NCBI RefSeq assembly: GCF_001570365.1
Contig: NZ_BBYK01000059.1
Location: forward strand, 1-64,000
Length of the DNA stretch: 64,000 bases
Reading direction: 5' to 3'
DNA from: Microtetraspora fusca
Lineage (GTDB): Bacteria; Actinomycetota; Actinomycetes; Streptosporangiales; Streptosporangiaceae
The notes beneath the pieces were generated by a model. It ran no database searches, was not told the DNA's origin, and saw only the letters and a list, made by a program, of their open reading frames with translations. Made by a program: the position numbers and the translations under genes. Of this stretch, positions 1-7,750 are shown one piece after another (the first letter of the stretch is position 1; every line of letters starts with the position of its first letter).

Positions 1-528
1 ATCCGGCCCCGCCCTGGGCCGGCCCGGCAGCATGCCCGAACTCCACGCGCCAGGGCCTCACACGCCAGAAGTCAGCGTGGGAAGTCAGCGTGCCGGAACT
101 CCATGTACTGGAGCTTCGCCCGAGACGACGGCGGGAAGCTGATGCCGACCACCGCCCGTCTCAGCGTGGTCGACTGCCCCCAGCAGTCGGACCGGCTTCA
201 TCCGCTTGGCCGGCTCCGCCACCAACCGCCCTGGCACCCGCGCTTCGGCCTCACCGAAAATTTGAGGCCGCATCAGTTCGGGGCCGCATCAGTTCGAGGC
301 CGCGATCAGGAGGCCGCGATCAGGAGGCCGCGATCAGGCGATGTGCCGACCGATCGCGGCGAAGAAACCTGAGGATTGGGGGCCGAGGCAGGCTCAAACG
401 GTCAGGTCGTTGGCTATCGATGAGCGGGCGCACCTCGTCCCGGGCATGTGCACGTCCTTCGGTCGGTCGCGCGAGGACTTTCGCCGCTGCGCCGGTGGCT
501 TTCGGCCTCGCGCGCTGGAGCCCTGCGG
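1..528. other. Region without a convincing gene
   Basis: No frame here has a supported start and a recognisable product. Short open frames exist on both strands but do not look like known families. The stretch carries two 13-base copies of GAAGTCAGCGTGG-like sequence near 71-92 and a tandem repeat block at 266-338. It may be the eroded 3' end of a gene that lies left of the window, but nothing here proves that. Confidence 0.5.
266..338. repeat. Short tandem repeats, GGCCGC...CAG family
   Basis: Two copies of GGCCGCATCAGTTCG (266-280 and 282-296) are followed by three copies of GGCCGCGATCAGGA (298-311, 312-325, 326-338, the last lacking its final base). The two units share the GGCCGC...TCAG core, so the block looks like slippage of one ancestral unit. 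No function is visible. Confidence 0.8.
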
Positions 529-1035
529 TCACTCGCCGGTGGCGCCGTCGATGCGCTCGCGCAGCAGGTCGGCGTGCCCGTTGTGGCGGGCGTACTCCTC
601 GATCATGTGGACGAGGATCCAGCGGTGGGAGCAGTCCTGGCCGTGGCGCTGCCGCTTGCCCACCGCGTCGAGCGGCACGCCGGCCGAGATCTCGCGGGCG
701 CGCTCGATCTCGGCCTGCCATGTGGCGAACGCCTCTTCGGCCGACGCGCCGTCCACGTCGTCGAAATCGGCGTTGGGTGCGACGTCCTTGCCCCACAGCC
801 GGGGGACGTCCTCGCCGTCGAGGATCACGCGGAACCACACCTGCTCCACGTGGGCCATGTGCCGGACCAGTCCGAGCAGCGACATGCTCGACGGCGGCGC
901 CGAGCGCTCGCGGAGCTGCTCCTCGGAGAGCCCGGCGCACTTGACGGCGAGCGTGCCGCGATGCCAGTCGAGCCAGTTGTTCAGCATGGCCCGCTCGTCG
1001 CCGATGAACGGAGGAGGCACGCGATTATCGGTCAT
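529..1035 (-). CDS. DinB-like DUF664 family protein
   Basis: This 168-residue protein fits the mini-DinB/DUF664 group of four-helix-bundle proteins, many of which bind a metal through three histidines and may act as thiol-dependent transferases. Visible features are the early W-L-x-W-H-R-G-T-L motif, SLLGLVRHMAHVEQVWF with a metal-type histidine, and the C-terminal HMIEEYARHNGHADLLRE histidine motif, all typical of DUF664. The ATG at 1035 is chosen because the family begins close to it; a longer upstream reading would add 64 low-complexity residues. It is divergent from the RNA-repair operon. The substrate cannot be predicted. Confidence 0.85.
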   Translation of the reverse strand: MTDNRVPPPFIGDERAMLNNWLDWHRGTLAVKCAGLSEEQLRERSAPPSSMSLLGLVRHMAHVEQVWFRVILDGEDVPRLWGKDVAPNADFDDVDGASAEEAFATWQAEIERAREISAGVPLDAVGKRQRHGQDCSHRWILVHMIEEYARHNGHADLLRERIDGATGE

Positions 1036-1199
1036 GCCCGCACAGTACAGGGCGGCTTTTCGGGCCATGAGCGGATTATCGGCGTAACACCCCTTCCGTT
1101 CCGGCACGCCGGATCCGGATCCCCCACCGGTGGTGCTCCGCTCCCCCGGACGAAGGCACGGATTATTCGATGGCCCCGCCCGTGCCCGCTCTCGTACAG

Positions 1200-1235
1200 T
1201 CACCCGGGCAGTCACCTGGGCGGTCACCCGGGCCG
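1200..1235 (+). repeat. Three tandem 12-bp repeats upstream of the RNA ligase gene
   Basis: Three consecutive 12-base units begin at 1200, 1212 and 1224, of the form TCACC(C/T)GGGC followed by AG, GG or CG. Two units contain the palindrome CCCGGG. They end 27 bases before the ATG of the RNA ligase-kinase gene, inside the 227-bp divergent gap, which is where a regulator site or the leader of the mRNA would lie. A binding role is inference only. Confidence 0.6.
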
Positions 1236-1262
1236 GGACGTCGTCAGCGGGAGAGCGAGAAC

Positions 1263-3017
1263 ATGCGCGTCCACTACCCTCGCACCCCGCACCTGCCCTG
1301 GTCTCCCGGGACGACAGAGGACGACGTACGGGCGGGCGGAGTGTCCGGCCTGGCGGGCCGGGAGGTCGTCGTCACCCAGAAGCTCGACGGCGAGAACACC
1401 ACCATGTACGCCGACGGAGTCCACGCACGGTCGCCGGACTCCGGGCACCACCCGTCCCGTGCCTGGGTCAAGGCCCTGCACGGCAGGGTCGCCCGCTCCA
1501 TCCCGCCGGGGTGGCGAGTGTGCGGCGAGAACCTCTACGCCCGGCACTCGATCGCGTACGCCGACCTGGAGAGCTGGTTCTACGTCTTCTCCGTCTGGGA
1601 CGGCGACCGCTGCCTGGACTGGGACGCGACCGTACGCTTCGCACGACGGCTGGGGCTCCCGGTCCCGCCGGTGCTGTGGCGCGGGGTCTTCGACGAACGC
1701 GCCCTGCGGGCCCTGCGCCTGGACACGGCCCGGTGCGAGGGATACGTGGTGCGGACCGTCGAGGGGTTCCGCCGGGAGGAGTTCCCCCATCGCGTGGCCA
1801 AGTGGGTGCGTCCGAGCCATGTGCGTACGGACGAGCACTGGATGCTCGCGCCCGTCGTCCCCAACGGCCTCGGCCCGGCCTCCGCGCTGTGGGAGGTCCG
1901 TTCGGGGGGCGCTCCCGCCGTGCCGTCGCTCCTCGCCGCGCTGGGGACGGAGCACGCGACGAGTCCCGCCATGCCGGACGAGGCGGCGGTCGCGGAGGTC
2001 ACCGCCCATCTCGACGTGCTGGGCCGTACGGGGGACGCCCGGCTCGTGGGCGTGCTGGCGGCGCTCTTCAACCGCACGCGCCGGGCGTGGCTGGCGCCCC
2101 GGCTGGTGGCCCCGCTCGGCATGGGGCTCGCGCGGCGGGTCGCCGACCTCGTCGGCCTGCACGCCCGCCTGCGTACCCCGTTCCCGGACGACGAGCGCCG
2201 TGCCGGTCTGGCCCGGATGGCGGCGGCGGCCGACCTGGGCGTCCTGCACGCGGTCGCCGCCGCCGCGCTGGCCGGCTGCCGTGACGGCGACGCCGCCGAG
2301 GCGCGGGAGCAGATCGCCTGGTCCGAACTCCACGCCGAGGACGCCGGGCTGCTCAGGGAGGACCCGCTGCGTCCGCTCGCCGAGGGCCTGCGGGAGGCGC
2401 TCGACGGCTGCGACCCGGACGCGGCGGACCGCTGCTGGGGCGAGTCGCGGGACGCGTACGCGCGGGGCCGGATCTCCACGGCCGAGGAGGCCGTGGCGGC
2501 GACCTGGCGGTGGCGGTCGGGCCGGTTTCCCCGGCTCGTCGTCATGGTGGGGCCGTCGGGCAGCGGGAAGAGCACCCTCGCCCGGAAGATCGCGTCCGGT
2601 GGGCGTGACGCCGTGGTGGTCTCGCTCGACGACCTGCGCGAGGCCCGCGGATCGCGGTCGGATCAGCGGGCGAATCCCGCGATCCTCGCTGAGGGCCTGC
2701 GCCGGCTCGACGCGCTGCTGGCCGGCGGAGAGACGATTGTGTGGGACGCCACCTCCCTCACCCGGCGGCAGCGTTCCCTCGTCCACGCGGTGGCCCGCCG
2801 CCGCGACGCGCTGACGACGCACGCGGTCATGCTGGTCGGCGGCGAGGAGCTGGCCCGGCGCAACGCCGTACGAGCGGACGGGGTGCCGCCCGAGGTGCTC
2901 GCGGCGCAGCTCCGGCGCTTCGATCCGCCCTACCCGTGGGAGGCGCACCGCACCTGGTACGCCGGGCCGGACGGCGGCGTCCGGGACACCTCTGGAACTC
3001 TCGACAGCACGTACTGA
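1263..3017 (+). CDS. RNA ligase fused to polynucleotide kinase
   Basis: This 584-residue two-domain RNA repair enzyme is predicted to phosphorylate 5'-OH RNA ends and then seal nicks or breaks. Residues about 1-200 are a nucleotidyltransferase-type RNA ligase: motif I is KLDGEN with the AMP-accepting lysine at K40, motif III-like FYVFSVWDG lies at 106-114, motif IV EGYVV at 159-163 and motif V VAKW at 178-181. A helical, alanine-rich middle (about 230-415) follows. Residues about 424-560 are a P-loop kinase with Walker A GPSGSGKST (430-438), SLDDLRE at 454 and DATSLTRRQR at 495, as in Pnkp-type kinases. The ATG at 1263 follows a GGGAGAG ribosome site. The next gene starts 14 bases after the stop. 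There is no obvious 3'-end phosphatase domain, which the neighbour could supply. Confidence 0.88.
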   Translation: MRVHYPRTPHLPWSPGTTEDDVRAGGVSGLAGREVVVTQKLDGENTTMYADGVHARSPDSGHHPSRAWVKALHGRVARSIPPGWRVCGENLYARHSIAYADLESWFYVFSVWDGDRCLDWDATVRFARRLGLPVPPVLWRGVFDERALRALRLDTARCEGYVVRTVEGFRREEFPHRVAKWVRPSHVRTDEHWMLAPVVPNGLGPASALWEVRSGGAPAVPSLLAALGTEHATSPAMPDEAAVAEVTAHLDVLGRTGDARLVGVLAALFNRTRRAWLAPRLVAPLGMGLARRVADLVGLHARLRTPFPDDERRAGLARMAAAADLGVLHAVAAAALAGCRDGDAAEAREQIAWSELHAEDAGLLREDPLRPLAEGLREALDGCDPDAADRCWGESRDAYARGRISTAEEAVAATWRWRSGRFPRLVVMVGPSGSGKSTLARKIASGGRDAVVVSLDDLREARGSRSDQRANPAILAEGLRRLDALLAGGETIVWDATSLTRRQRSLVHAVARRRDALTTHAVMLVGGEELARRNAVRADGVPPEVLAAQLRRFDPPYPWEAHRTWYAGPDGGVRDTSGTLDSTY

Positions 3018-3031
3018 TACGGACTGAGCCG

Positions 3032-4138
3032 ATGCGAACGAGCGAAGAGATCTATCACCGGGTGCGCTGGGATCCGCGTTTCGATCCGGCGCGCTTCGTG
3101 CTGGGGATCAACGTGCGCGGGGCCGCGCCCGCGCGGGTGCCGCTTCCCGATTTCGTGGCCGGAGGCGACATCCCCTGGCACCGCGTCGTCTTCATCGAGG
3201 CGGACGGCGAGACGGTCTGGGACCGCGCCTCCGGCGTGGACCGGCTGGACGAGACCCGGGCCGGGCGGGTGCGCGAGCCGCGCCGGCTCCGCGAGCCGTC
3301 CTTCACCGCCTGCCCGCCGTACGTCTGGGATCGGGTGGCCGGGTGGCGTCCGGCTCCCCCGGCGCCGAGTGTGGGGACGCGCCCGGGGACGGCGCTGCGC
3401 GTTCTGACCTGGAACACCCTGTGGGACCGCTACGACGGCGACCGCATCCACACGTCCCGGCGCAGGCCGCTGCTGCTGGAGGCGCTCGAACGGGCCGACG
3501 CCGACGTCATCGCGCTGCAGGAGGTGGAGAGCGAGCTGCTCGGCATGCTGCTGCGCGCGCCGTGGGTCCGCTCCGCGTACACACTGGGGTCGGACCCGAC
3601 CGGCCGGGACGTGTACGACACCGGGCTGCTCCTGCTCAGCCGCCTTCCGGTGCGGGAGGCGGGCCACCACGTCCTCGGCCCGCACAAGGCCGTCACCGCC
3701 GTGACCGTGGAGTCGGGCGCGGGCCCGATCGTCGTGGCCGCCACGCACCTCACCAGCGACCACGCGGAGGACGCCGCGTCCCGGCGCGACGCCGAGCTGG
3801 CCACGCTCGCCGGCGCGCTGCGCGGTGTGGAGGGCGATCTCGTCCTGCTGGGCGACTTCAACGACGGCGGAAACGCTCCCGCCGACGCGCTCGGCCTGCG
3901 GGACGCCTGGACCGAGGTGCACGGCATCGACGACCGGACGCCGACCTTCGATCCGCGCGCGAACCCGCTGGCGGCGATCTCCTCGCTGACCGGCCGGGCG
4001 TTGCGGATCGACCGCGTGCTGCTGCGCGGCCACGGGCTGCGCGTCGTCGCGGCGGAGCTGCGCGGCGACTCCCCCGCGACCCCGGACGGCCTGTTCGTGT
4101 CCGACCACTACGGCGTCGCCGTGGATCTCGTCGCCTGA
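3032..4138 (+). CDS. MJ1316 (DUF504) domain fused to EEP phosphodiesterase
   Basis: The protein has 368 residues. Positions 1-75 match the MJ1316/DUF504 domain (VRWDPRFDP at 11-19, DIPWHRVVFI at 46-55, GETVWDR at 59-65), which has been proposed from comparative genomics to recognise cyclic-phosphate RNA ends. Positions about 120-368 form an endonuclease/exonuclease/phosphatase domain with its conserved set intact: TWN (N128), LQE (E164), THL (H239), GDFND (274-278) and SDH (357-359). The gene follows the RNA ligase-kinase by 14 bases, so the two are almost certainly one operon. The inferred job is to open and remove 2',3'-cyclic phosphate, giving the 3'-OH the ligase needs; human ANGEL2 is an EEP precedent. 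Activity is not proven by sequence. Confidence 0.85.
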   Translation: MRTSEEIYHRVRWDPRFDPARFVLGINVRGAAPARVPLPDFVAGGDIPWHRVVFIEADGETVWDRASGVDRLDETRAGRVREPRRLREPSFTACPPYVWDRVAGWRPAPPAPSVGTRPGTALRVLTWNTLWDRYDGDRIHTSRRRPLLLEALERADADVIALQEVESELLGMLLRAPWVRSAYTLGSDPTGRDVYDTGLLLLSRLPVREAGHHVLGPHKAVTAVTVESGAGPIVVAATHLTSDHAEDAASRRDAELATLAGALRGVEGDLVLLGDFNDGGNAPADALGLRDAWTEVHGIDDRTPTFDPRANPLAAISSLTGRALRIDRVLLRGHGLRVVAAELRGDSPATPDGLFVSDHYGVAVDLVA

Positions 4139-4183
4139 GGGGGCGGCTGAGGGGGCGGCTGAGGGGGCGGCTGAGGGGGCGGC
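4136..4183 (+). repeat. Four tandem 12-bp repeats starting at a stop codon
   Basis: The unit TGAGGGGGCGGC occurs four times without interruption (4136, 4148, 4160, 4172), and a fifth TGAG follows. The first TGA is the stop codon of the MJ1316-EEP gene, and because the unit is 12 bases each copy repeats the stop in the same frame. The array lies between two converging genes. Confidence 0.9.
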
Positions 4184-4220
4184 TGAGTCCAGCCTGACCG
4201 GCCGGGGTCACCCGGGGGCC

Positions 4221-5234
4221 TCACCTGCCGAGCAGCTCCACCGAACGGGCGGCGGCGTGGAGGAAGACCGGGTCGCCGGTGAGCGCGTGCTGCCGCAGCG
4301 CCGCCTCGGTCAACTTGATGGCGTGGGCGTCGCCGGTCTCGGCCGCCCGCCCGGCCAGCTCCTCCGGTGCCTGAGGAGCGTCGGTCGGCAGCGGCTCCAC
4401 CGTGCCCTGGTAGGCGTACCCGCTGTACAGCGCGGCCGCCACCTGCCACAGGGCGTCGTACGTGGGACGCCACAGTTCGACGGGCAGGTGATCCAGCACC
4501 GACGACACGGCCACCGGCGCCGTCACCGCGTGGATGAAGTCGATCGGCGCGTGCCTGCCGTGGGTCAGGAACACCCCGGCGAACACCCGGGTCAGCTCGG
4601 TCAGGTCGGCGGCGACGTCCGTCGGCGGCCGCAGGGACGAGACGGCTTCGGGGAACGCCGGCAGGTCCCGCAGGTGTGCGAGGTGCACCACGATCCGCTC
4701 GGTCGGCGCGAGCTCCAGAATGGGCAGGACCGCGACGGCCTGGTCGAGCGTGCGCGCGCCGACGGTCAGCGGCCGTCCCGGCAGCTCGACGTATCCGGCC
4801 GCCCAGTACGCCAGCGCCCGGGCCAGCTCGGCGAGCCTGGGCGGGGTCTCCTGTTCGGCGAGCGCCCGGACGGCGTGCGAGGTGCGGATCACGCCGTGGG
4901 TGGCCCCGGCGGCCAGGCCGGGGGTGAGCCGCGGCCACCACTCGGTCAGCACTTCGCGCCAGGGCGCCTCGGCGAGGCGTTCGGTGAAGTAGGCGGTCCA
5001 GTCGCCGATCCGGCGCCGGTCGCCGAGCGCGGCCCGCCAGTCGGCGATCCGGTCGGCCCGGCTCGGGCCGCCTTCGAGCTTCGGCAGATAGTCGGAGACC
5101 CAGCCGGGGATCTCCTCCGCCGCGCCGAGCCGTACCAGGGCCTCGACGACCATCGGGCCGTGGTTGGACAGGCCGCCGCGGTACTCGGGGCCGGTGGGCG
5201 CCAGCCGGACGAGCGCCTCGTCGAGAAGATCCAT
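4221..5234 (-). CDS. Questin oxidase family protein (DUF4243)
   Basis: This 337-residue protein starts with the family's hallmark, an acidic leader and RGGLSNHGPMVVEALVRLG, then has the conserved W-x-x-Y/Y-L-P-K-L segment. It also carries the later motifs HGVIRTSHAVRAL and FIHAVTAPVA, with histidines that could hold a cofactor. Fungal members oxidise questin or related polyketides in a Baeyer-Villiger-like step; bacterial members are mostly uncharacterised. The start ATG at 5234 has a GGGAAG ribosome site seven bases upstream. It is divergent from an ArsR-type regulator, with only 36 bases between the starts, so it is probably that regulator's target. The substrate is unknown. Confidence 0.82.
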   Translation of the reverse strand: MDLLDEALVRLAPTGPEYRGGLSNHGPMVVEALVRLGAAEEIPGWVSDYLPKLEGGPSRADRIADWRAALGDRRRIGDWTAYFTERLAEAPWREVLTEWWPRLTPGLAAGATHGVIRTSHAVRALAEQETPPRLAELARALAYWAAGYVELPGRPLTVGARTLDQAVAVLPILELAPTERIVVHLAHLRDLPAFPEAVSSLRPPTDVAADLTELTRVFAGVFLTHGRHAPIDFIHAVTAPVAVSSVLDHLPVELWRPTYDALWQVAAALYSGYAYQGTVEPLPTDAPQAPEELAGRAAETGDAHAIKLTEAALRQHALTGDPVFLHAAARSVELLGR

Positions 5235-5244
5235 ATCGCTTCCC

Positions 5245-5270
5245 TTCTATATAGAATGAAGACTATATAG
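5245..5270. promoter_or_regulatory. Paired CTATATAG palindromes between questin oxidase and ArsR genes
   Basis: The 36-base divergent gap holds a perfect 12-base palindrome TTCTATATAGAA (5245-5256) and a second copy of its 8-base core CTATATAG (5263-5270), spaced 16 bases start to start. The second core touches the ATG of the ArsR gene, which leaves no room for a Shine-Dalgarno site and implies a leaderless or near-leaderless message. The A/T-rich cores stand out in this genome and are the obvious ArsR operators. Confidence 0.7.
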
Positions 5271-5582
5271 ATGCTAGGCGATACGCTACCCAATGTGGAC
5301 GTCGAGGTGCTCCGGGCGCTGGCCCATCCGGTTCGGCTCGGGATCGTGCGCATGCTCGCGGCCGAGCCCGACATCTGCGCGTGCGACTTCACCGACGAGT
5401 TCGCGGTGAGCCAGCCGACGATCTCCGCCCATCTCAAGGTGCTGCGCGAGGCCGGTCTGGTGCGTACGCGACGCGAGGGCACCACCATCTGCTATTCGCT
5501 CGTGCCGGAAACGCTGGCCGGGGTCGCGACCGAGCTGCAGCGGCTCGCCGGACCCGCCGCCGTCCTGACCCGGCACGCCTGA
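5271..5582 (+). CDS. ArsR-family transcriptional regulator
   Basis: The protein has 103 residues and one winged-helix domain: LRALAHPVRLGIVRML, then the recognition helix VSQPTISAHLKVLREAGLV and the wing RREGTTICYSL. The ICACDF segment near residue 36 resembles the ELCVCDL metal-binding helix of ArsR/SmtB proteins, with two cysteines, so metal or thiol sensing is possible. It is divergent from the questin oxidase gene and presumably represses both genes through the palindromes at 5245-5270. The ATG at 5271 lies directly against one palindrome; a GTG at 5295 is the only close alternative. Confidence 0.9.
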   Translation: MLGDTLPNVDVEVLRALAHPVRLGIVRMLAAEPDICACDFTDEFAVSQPTISAHLKVLREAGLVRTRREGTTICYSLVPETLAGVATELQRLAGPAAVLTRHA

Positions 5583-5611
5583 CAACCCCGTCCGGCGCGG
5601 GCCGCGGACGG

Positions 5612-5962
5612 TTACGGAACGACGCCGCCGAGATGGGCGGCGGCCACGCTCTTGGGCACGGCCATGCGCCACGCCTCGACGACGATCTCCCGCATCTCGG
5701 CCCGGCCGACGGCGGCCGCGGTGAGCTCGACCCAGTTGAACCGCATGTCGGACGGCCGCGGCAGGTGGAACTTCTCCGGCTCCGCCGCGACGAGCGCCGC
5801 GCGCTCCTCCTTCGGGAAGGCGAACCCCATCGTCGTCTCGTCGGCCGAGAAGGCGACGTAGACGATCCGGCCCACCCGGAACTTGATCCGGTCCCTGATC
5901 AGGTGCTCGGTGGTGCGCGGCAGCGCCAGCGCCACCCGGCGCACGTCGTCCACTGTGATCAT
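5612..5962 (-). CDS. MmcQ/YjbR family protein
   Basis: This 116-residue single-domain protein matches the MmcQ/YjbR fold in full: V-D-D-V-R-R-V-A-L-A-L-P near the N terminus, the basic strand KFRVGRIVYVAFS, then FPKEERAALV and the C-terminal helix AWRMAVPKSVAAAHL. Family members have a CyaY-like, predicted DNA-binding fold, but no defined biochemical function. It lies 34 bases downstream of the MarR gene on the same strand and may be cotranscribed with it. Confidence 0.88.
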   Translation of the reverse strand: MITVDDVRRVALALPRTTEHLIRDRIKFRVGRIVYVAFSADETTMGFAFPKEERAALVAAEPEKFHLPRPSDMRFNWVELTAAAVGRAEMREIVVEAWRMAVPKSVAAAHLGGVVP

Positions 5963-5996
5963 CTGTCGTCCGTCCCCTCCGGTCCGCCCGTGCGGC

Positions 5997-6494
5997 TCAC
6001 TCCGCAGCAGAGTGGCCGGGCGCGGGCGGCAGGTCCAGTCCGGACTCGGCGATGCGGTCCCGGAACGGCTTGCGCCGCAGCGCTCGTACGGCCTCCGCGA
6101 GCAGGTCGGCGAGGGGCATCGGCAGCTCGGCGTCGAGCTCCCGGGCGGCGGCCGCGGTCGCGGCCCACTCCGCCTCGATGACCGGCAGGATCTCGCGGGC
6201 CTGCGGGGTGAGGCTGGCGATTCGCTGACGGGCGTCCGCGCCCGGCTCGAGCGCGACCAGGCCGGAGCGGGCGAGCTGCGCCACAGTCTGACTGGCGGCC
6301 GAGTGCGTCACGCCGACCTTCGCGGCCAGCTCGCGGATGGACGAGGGCCCGTCGGCCACCAGAACCCGGACGTACGGCGAAAAGCGGGGCCGGTAGTCGG
6401 GCAGGCCCAGCTCGTCGTAGACCTTCGCCACGTCGCCGTCGAGCAGCTCCAGCACGTGACGCAGCAGGGTCCCGAGGGCGGCGCGTTCCGGCAT
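5997..6494 (-). CDS. MarR-family transcriptional regulator
   Basis: This is a winged-helix regulator of about 165 residues. The helix-turn-helix is SIRELAAKVGVTHSAASQTVAQLARSGLV and the wing is DARQRIASLTPQARE. It is divergent from the proline iminopeptidase gene. The ATG at 6494 has GGAG only three bases upstream; a GTG at 6503 would give a leaderless message and is an alternative start. An imperfect inverted repeat in the shared promoter (6511-6528) is the likely operator. Downstream, the MmcQ/YjbR gene follows closely. Confidence 0.88.
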   Translation of the reverse strand: MPERAALGTLLRHVLELLDGDVAKVYDELGLPDYRPRFSPYVRVLVADGPSSIRELAAKVGVTHSAASQTVAQLARSGLVALEPGADARQRIASLTPQAREILPVIEAEWAATAAAARELDAELPMPLADLLAEAVRALRRKPFRDRIAESGLDLPPAPGHSAAE

Positions 6495-6510
6495 CGTCTC
6501 CACAGGGCTA

Positions 6511-6528
6511 ATGTAACAGCACTGTCAT
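6511..6528. promoter_or_regulatory. Candidate MarR operator
   Basis: ATGTAACAG and CTGTCAT face each other across two bases, making an imperfect inverted repeat typical in length and A/T content of MarR sites. It lies between the divergent MarR and proline iminopeptidase genes, 17 bases from the regulator start and 25 bases from the enzyme start. Confidence 0.55.
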
Positions 6529-6552
6529 AACTTTCCGAAGAAGGGGCGGCGA

Positions 6553-7512
6553 ATGAGCCTTTATCCCCAAATTGAGCCATACGACGGCGGGATGCTCAAC
6601 GTGGGCGACGGGCATCGCGTCCACTGGGAGACGTACGGCAACCCGGACGGCAAGCCCGCCGTCGTGCTGCACGGCGGGCCCGGATCCGGCTGCACGCCGG
6701 GCTGGCCGCGCTACTTCGATCCGGAGGCGTACCGGGTCGTGCTGTTCGACCAGCGCGGCTGCGGCAGGAGCACGCCGCGCGCCGACGCCCCGGCGGCCGA
6801 CCTGTCCACCAATACAACCCCGCACCTGGTGGCCGACATCGAACGGCTGCGCGAGCACCTGGGAATCGAACGCTGGCTGGTCCTCGGCGCGTCATGGGGA
6901 TCGACGCTGGGGCTGGCCTACGCCGAGACGCACCCCGAGAGGGTCTCGGAGATGGTCCTGTTCAGCGTCGTCATGACCACCCGGCGGGAGGTCGAGTGGG
7001 TGACCCGCGCGATGGGCCGGGTCTTCCCCGAGGAGTGGGAACGCTTCCGGAACGGCGTCCCCGAGGCCGACCGCGACGGTGACCTCGCCGCGGCGTACAG
7101 CAGGCTGCTGCACGATCCCGACCCCGAGGTACGGGACAGGGCGGCCAGGGACTGGTGCGCCTGGGAGGACACCCACGTCGCCACCGCGAGGGATCACCGG
7201 CCCGATCCCCGCTACGAGGACCCCGTCTTCCGCATGGTCTTCGCCCGGCTCGTCACGCACTACTGGAGCCACGCGGCGTGGCTGGAGGACGGCGCGCTCA
7301 TGAAGGGCGCGGAGCGGCTCGCCGGCATCCCCGGGGTCCTGATCCACGGCCGCCTCGACATCAGCGGCCCGCCGGACATCCCCTGGCAGCTCGCCCGCGT
7401 CTGGCCGGACGCGACGCTCGTCCTCGTCGACGACGCGGGGCACGGCGCCCACCCCACCACGAACGAGGCCGTCGTCGCCGCGACCGGCCGCTTCGCCGCC
7501 CTCCCCCGGTAG
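6553..7512 (+). CDS. pip: Proline iminopeptidase (alpha/beta hydrolase, S33)
   Basis: This 319-residue cytoplasmic peptidase removes N-terminal proline from peptides. The oxyanion motif HGGPGSG is at residues 40-46, DQRGCGRS at 66-73 and the nucleophile elbow GASWGS at 112-117 with S114. The C-terminal DDAGHGAH supplies the catalytic histidine, and the acid is the aspartate in IHGRLDI. Length and motif spacing match the family. The start ATG has an AAGGGG ribosome site six bases upstream. It is divergent from a MarR regulator that probably controls it. Confidence 0.92.
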   Translation: MSLYPQIEPYDGGMLNVGDGHRVHWETYGNPDGKPAVVLHGGPGSGCTPGWPRYFDPEAYRVVLFDQRGCGRSTPRADAPAADLSTNTTPHLVADIERLREHLGIERWLVLGASWGSTLGLAYAETHPERVSEMVLFSVVMTTRREVEWVTRAMGRVFPEEWERFRNGVPEADRDGDLAAAYSRLLHDPDPEVRDRAARDWCAWEDTHVATARDHRPDPRYEDPVFRMVFARLVTHYWSHAAWLEDGALMKGAERLAGIPGVLIHGRLDISGPPDIPWQLARVWPDATLVLVDDAGHGAHPTTNEAVVAATGRFAALPR

Positions 7513-7564
7513 CCCAGGTCCTCGGCCTGCCCCTGGAGAAAACGCCCCGCGCAAGGGCGGCGGG

Positions 7565-7750
7565 TCAGCAGCACCGGGCGCCGGGGTCGGCGTCCCGCCG
7601 GTCGATCCGCAGCCGTTCGTACTCCCGCCGGGAGAGCGGCGGGGTGGGCGAGTGAGCGCGGTGCCGTTCGAGGTACCGGTCGTACTCCGCCTCCCCGGTG
7701 ATCTCCCGGACGTACCACCGGACGAAGCTCAGCAGGGAACGCGGGGTCAC
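7565..7750 (-). CDS. YbdD/YjiX family small protein
   Basis: This 61-residue protein matches the short YbdD/YjiX family encoded next to CstA-type transporters. It shows W-Y-x-R-E-I-T-G-E-A-E-Y-D-R-Y near the start, the S-R-R-E-Y/F-E-R-x-R segment, and the conserved terminal Arg-Cys-Cys. Its start overlaps the stop of the cstA gene by four bases (ATGA), so the two are translationally coupled. The biochemical role of the family is not established; a transporter accessory role is inferred from constant linkage. Confidence 0.88.
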   Translation of the reverse strand: MTPRSLLSFVRWYVREITGEAEYDRYLERHRAHSPTPPLSRREYERLRIDRRDADPGARCC

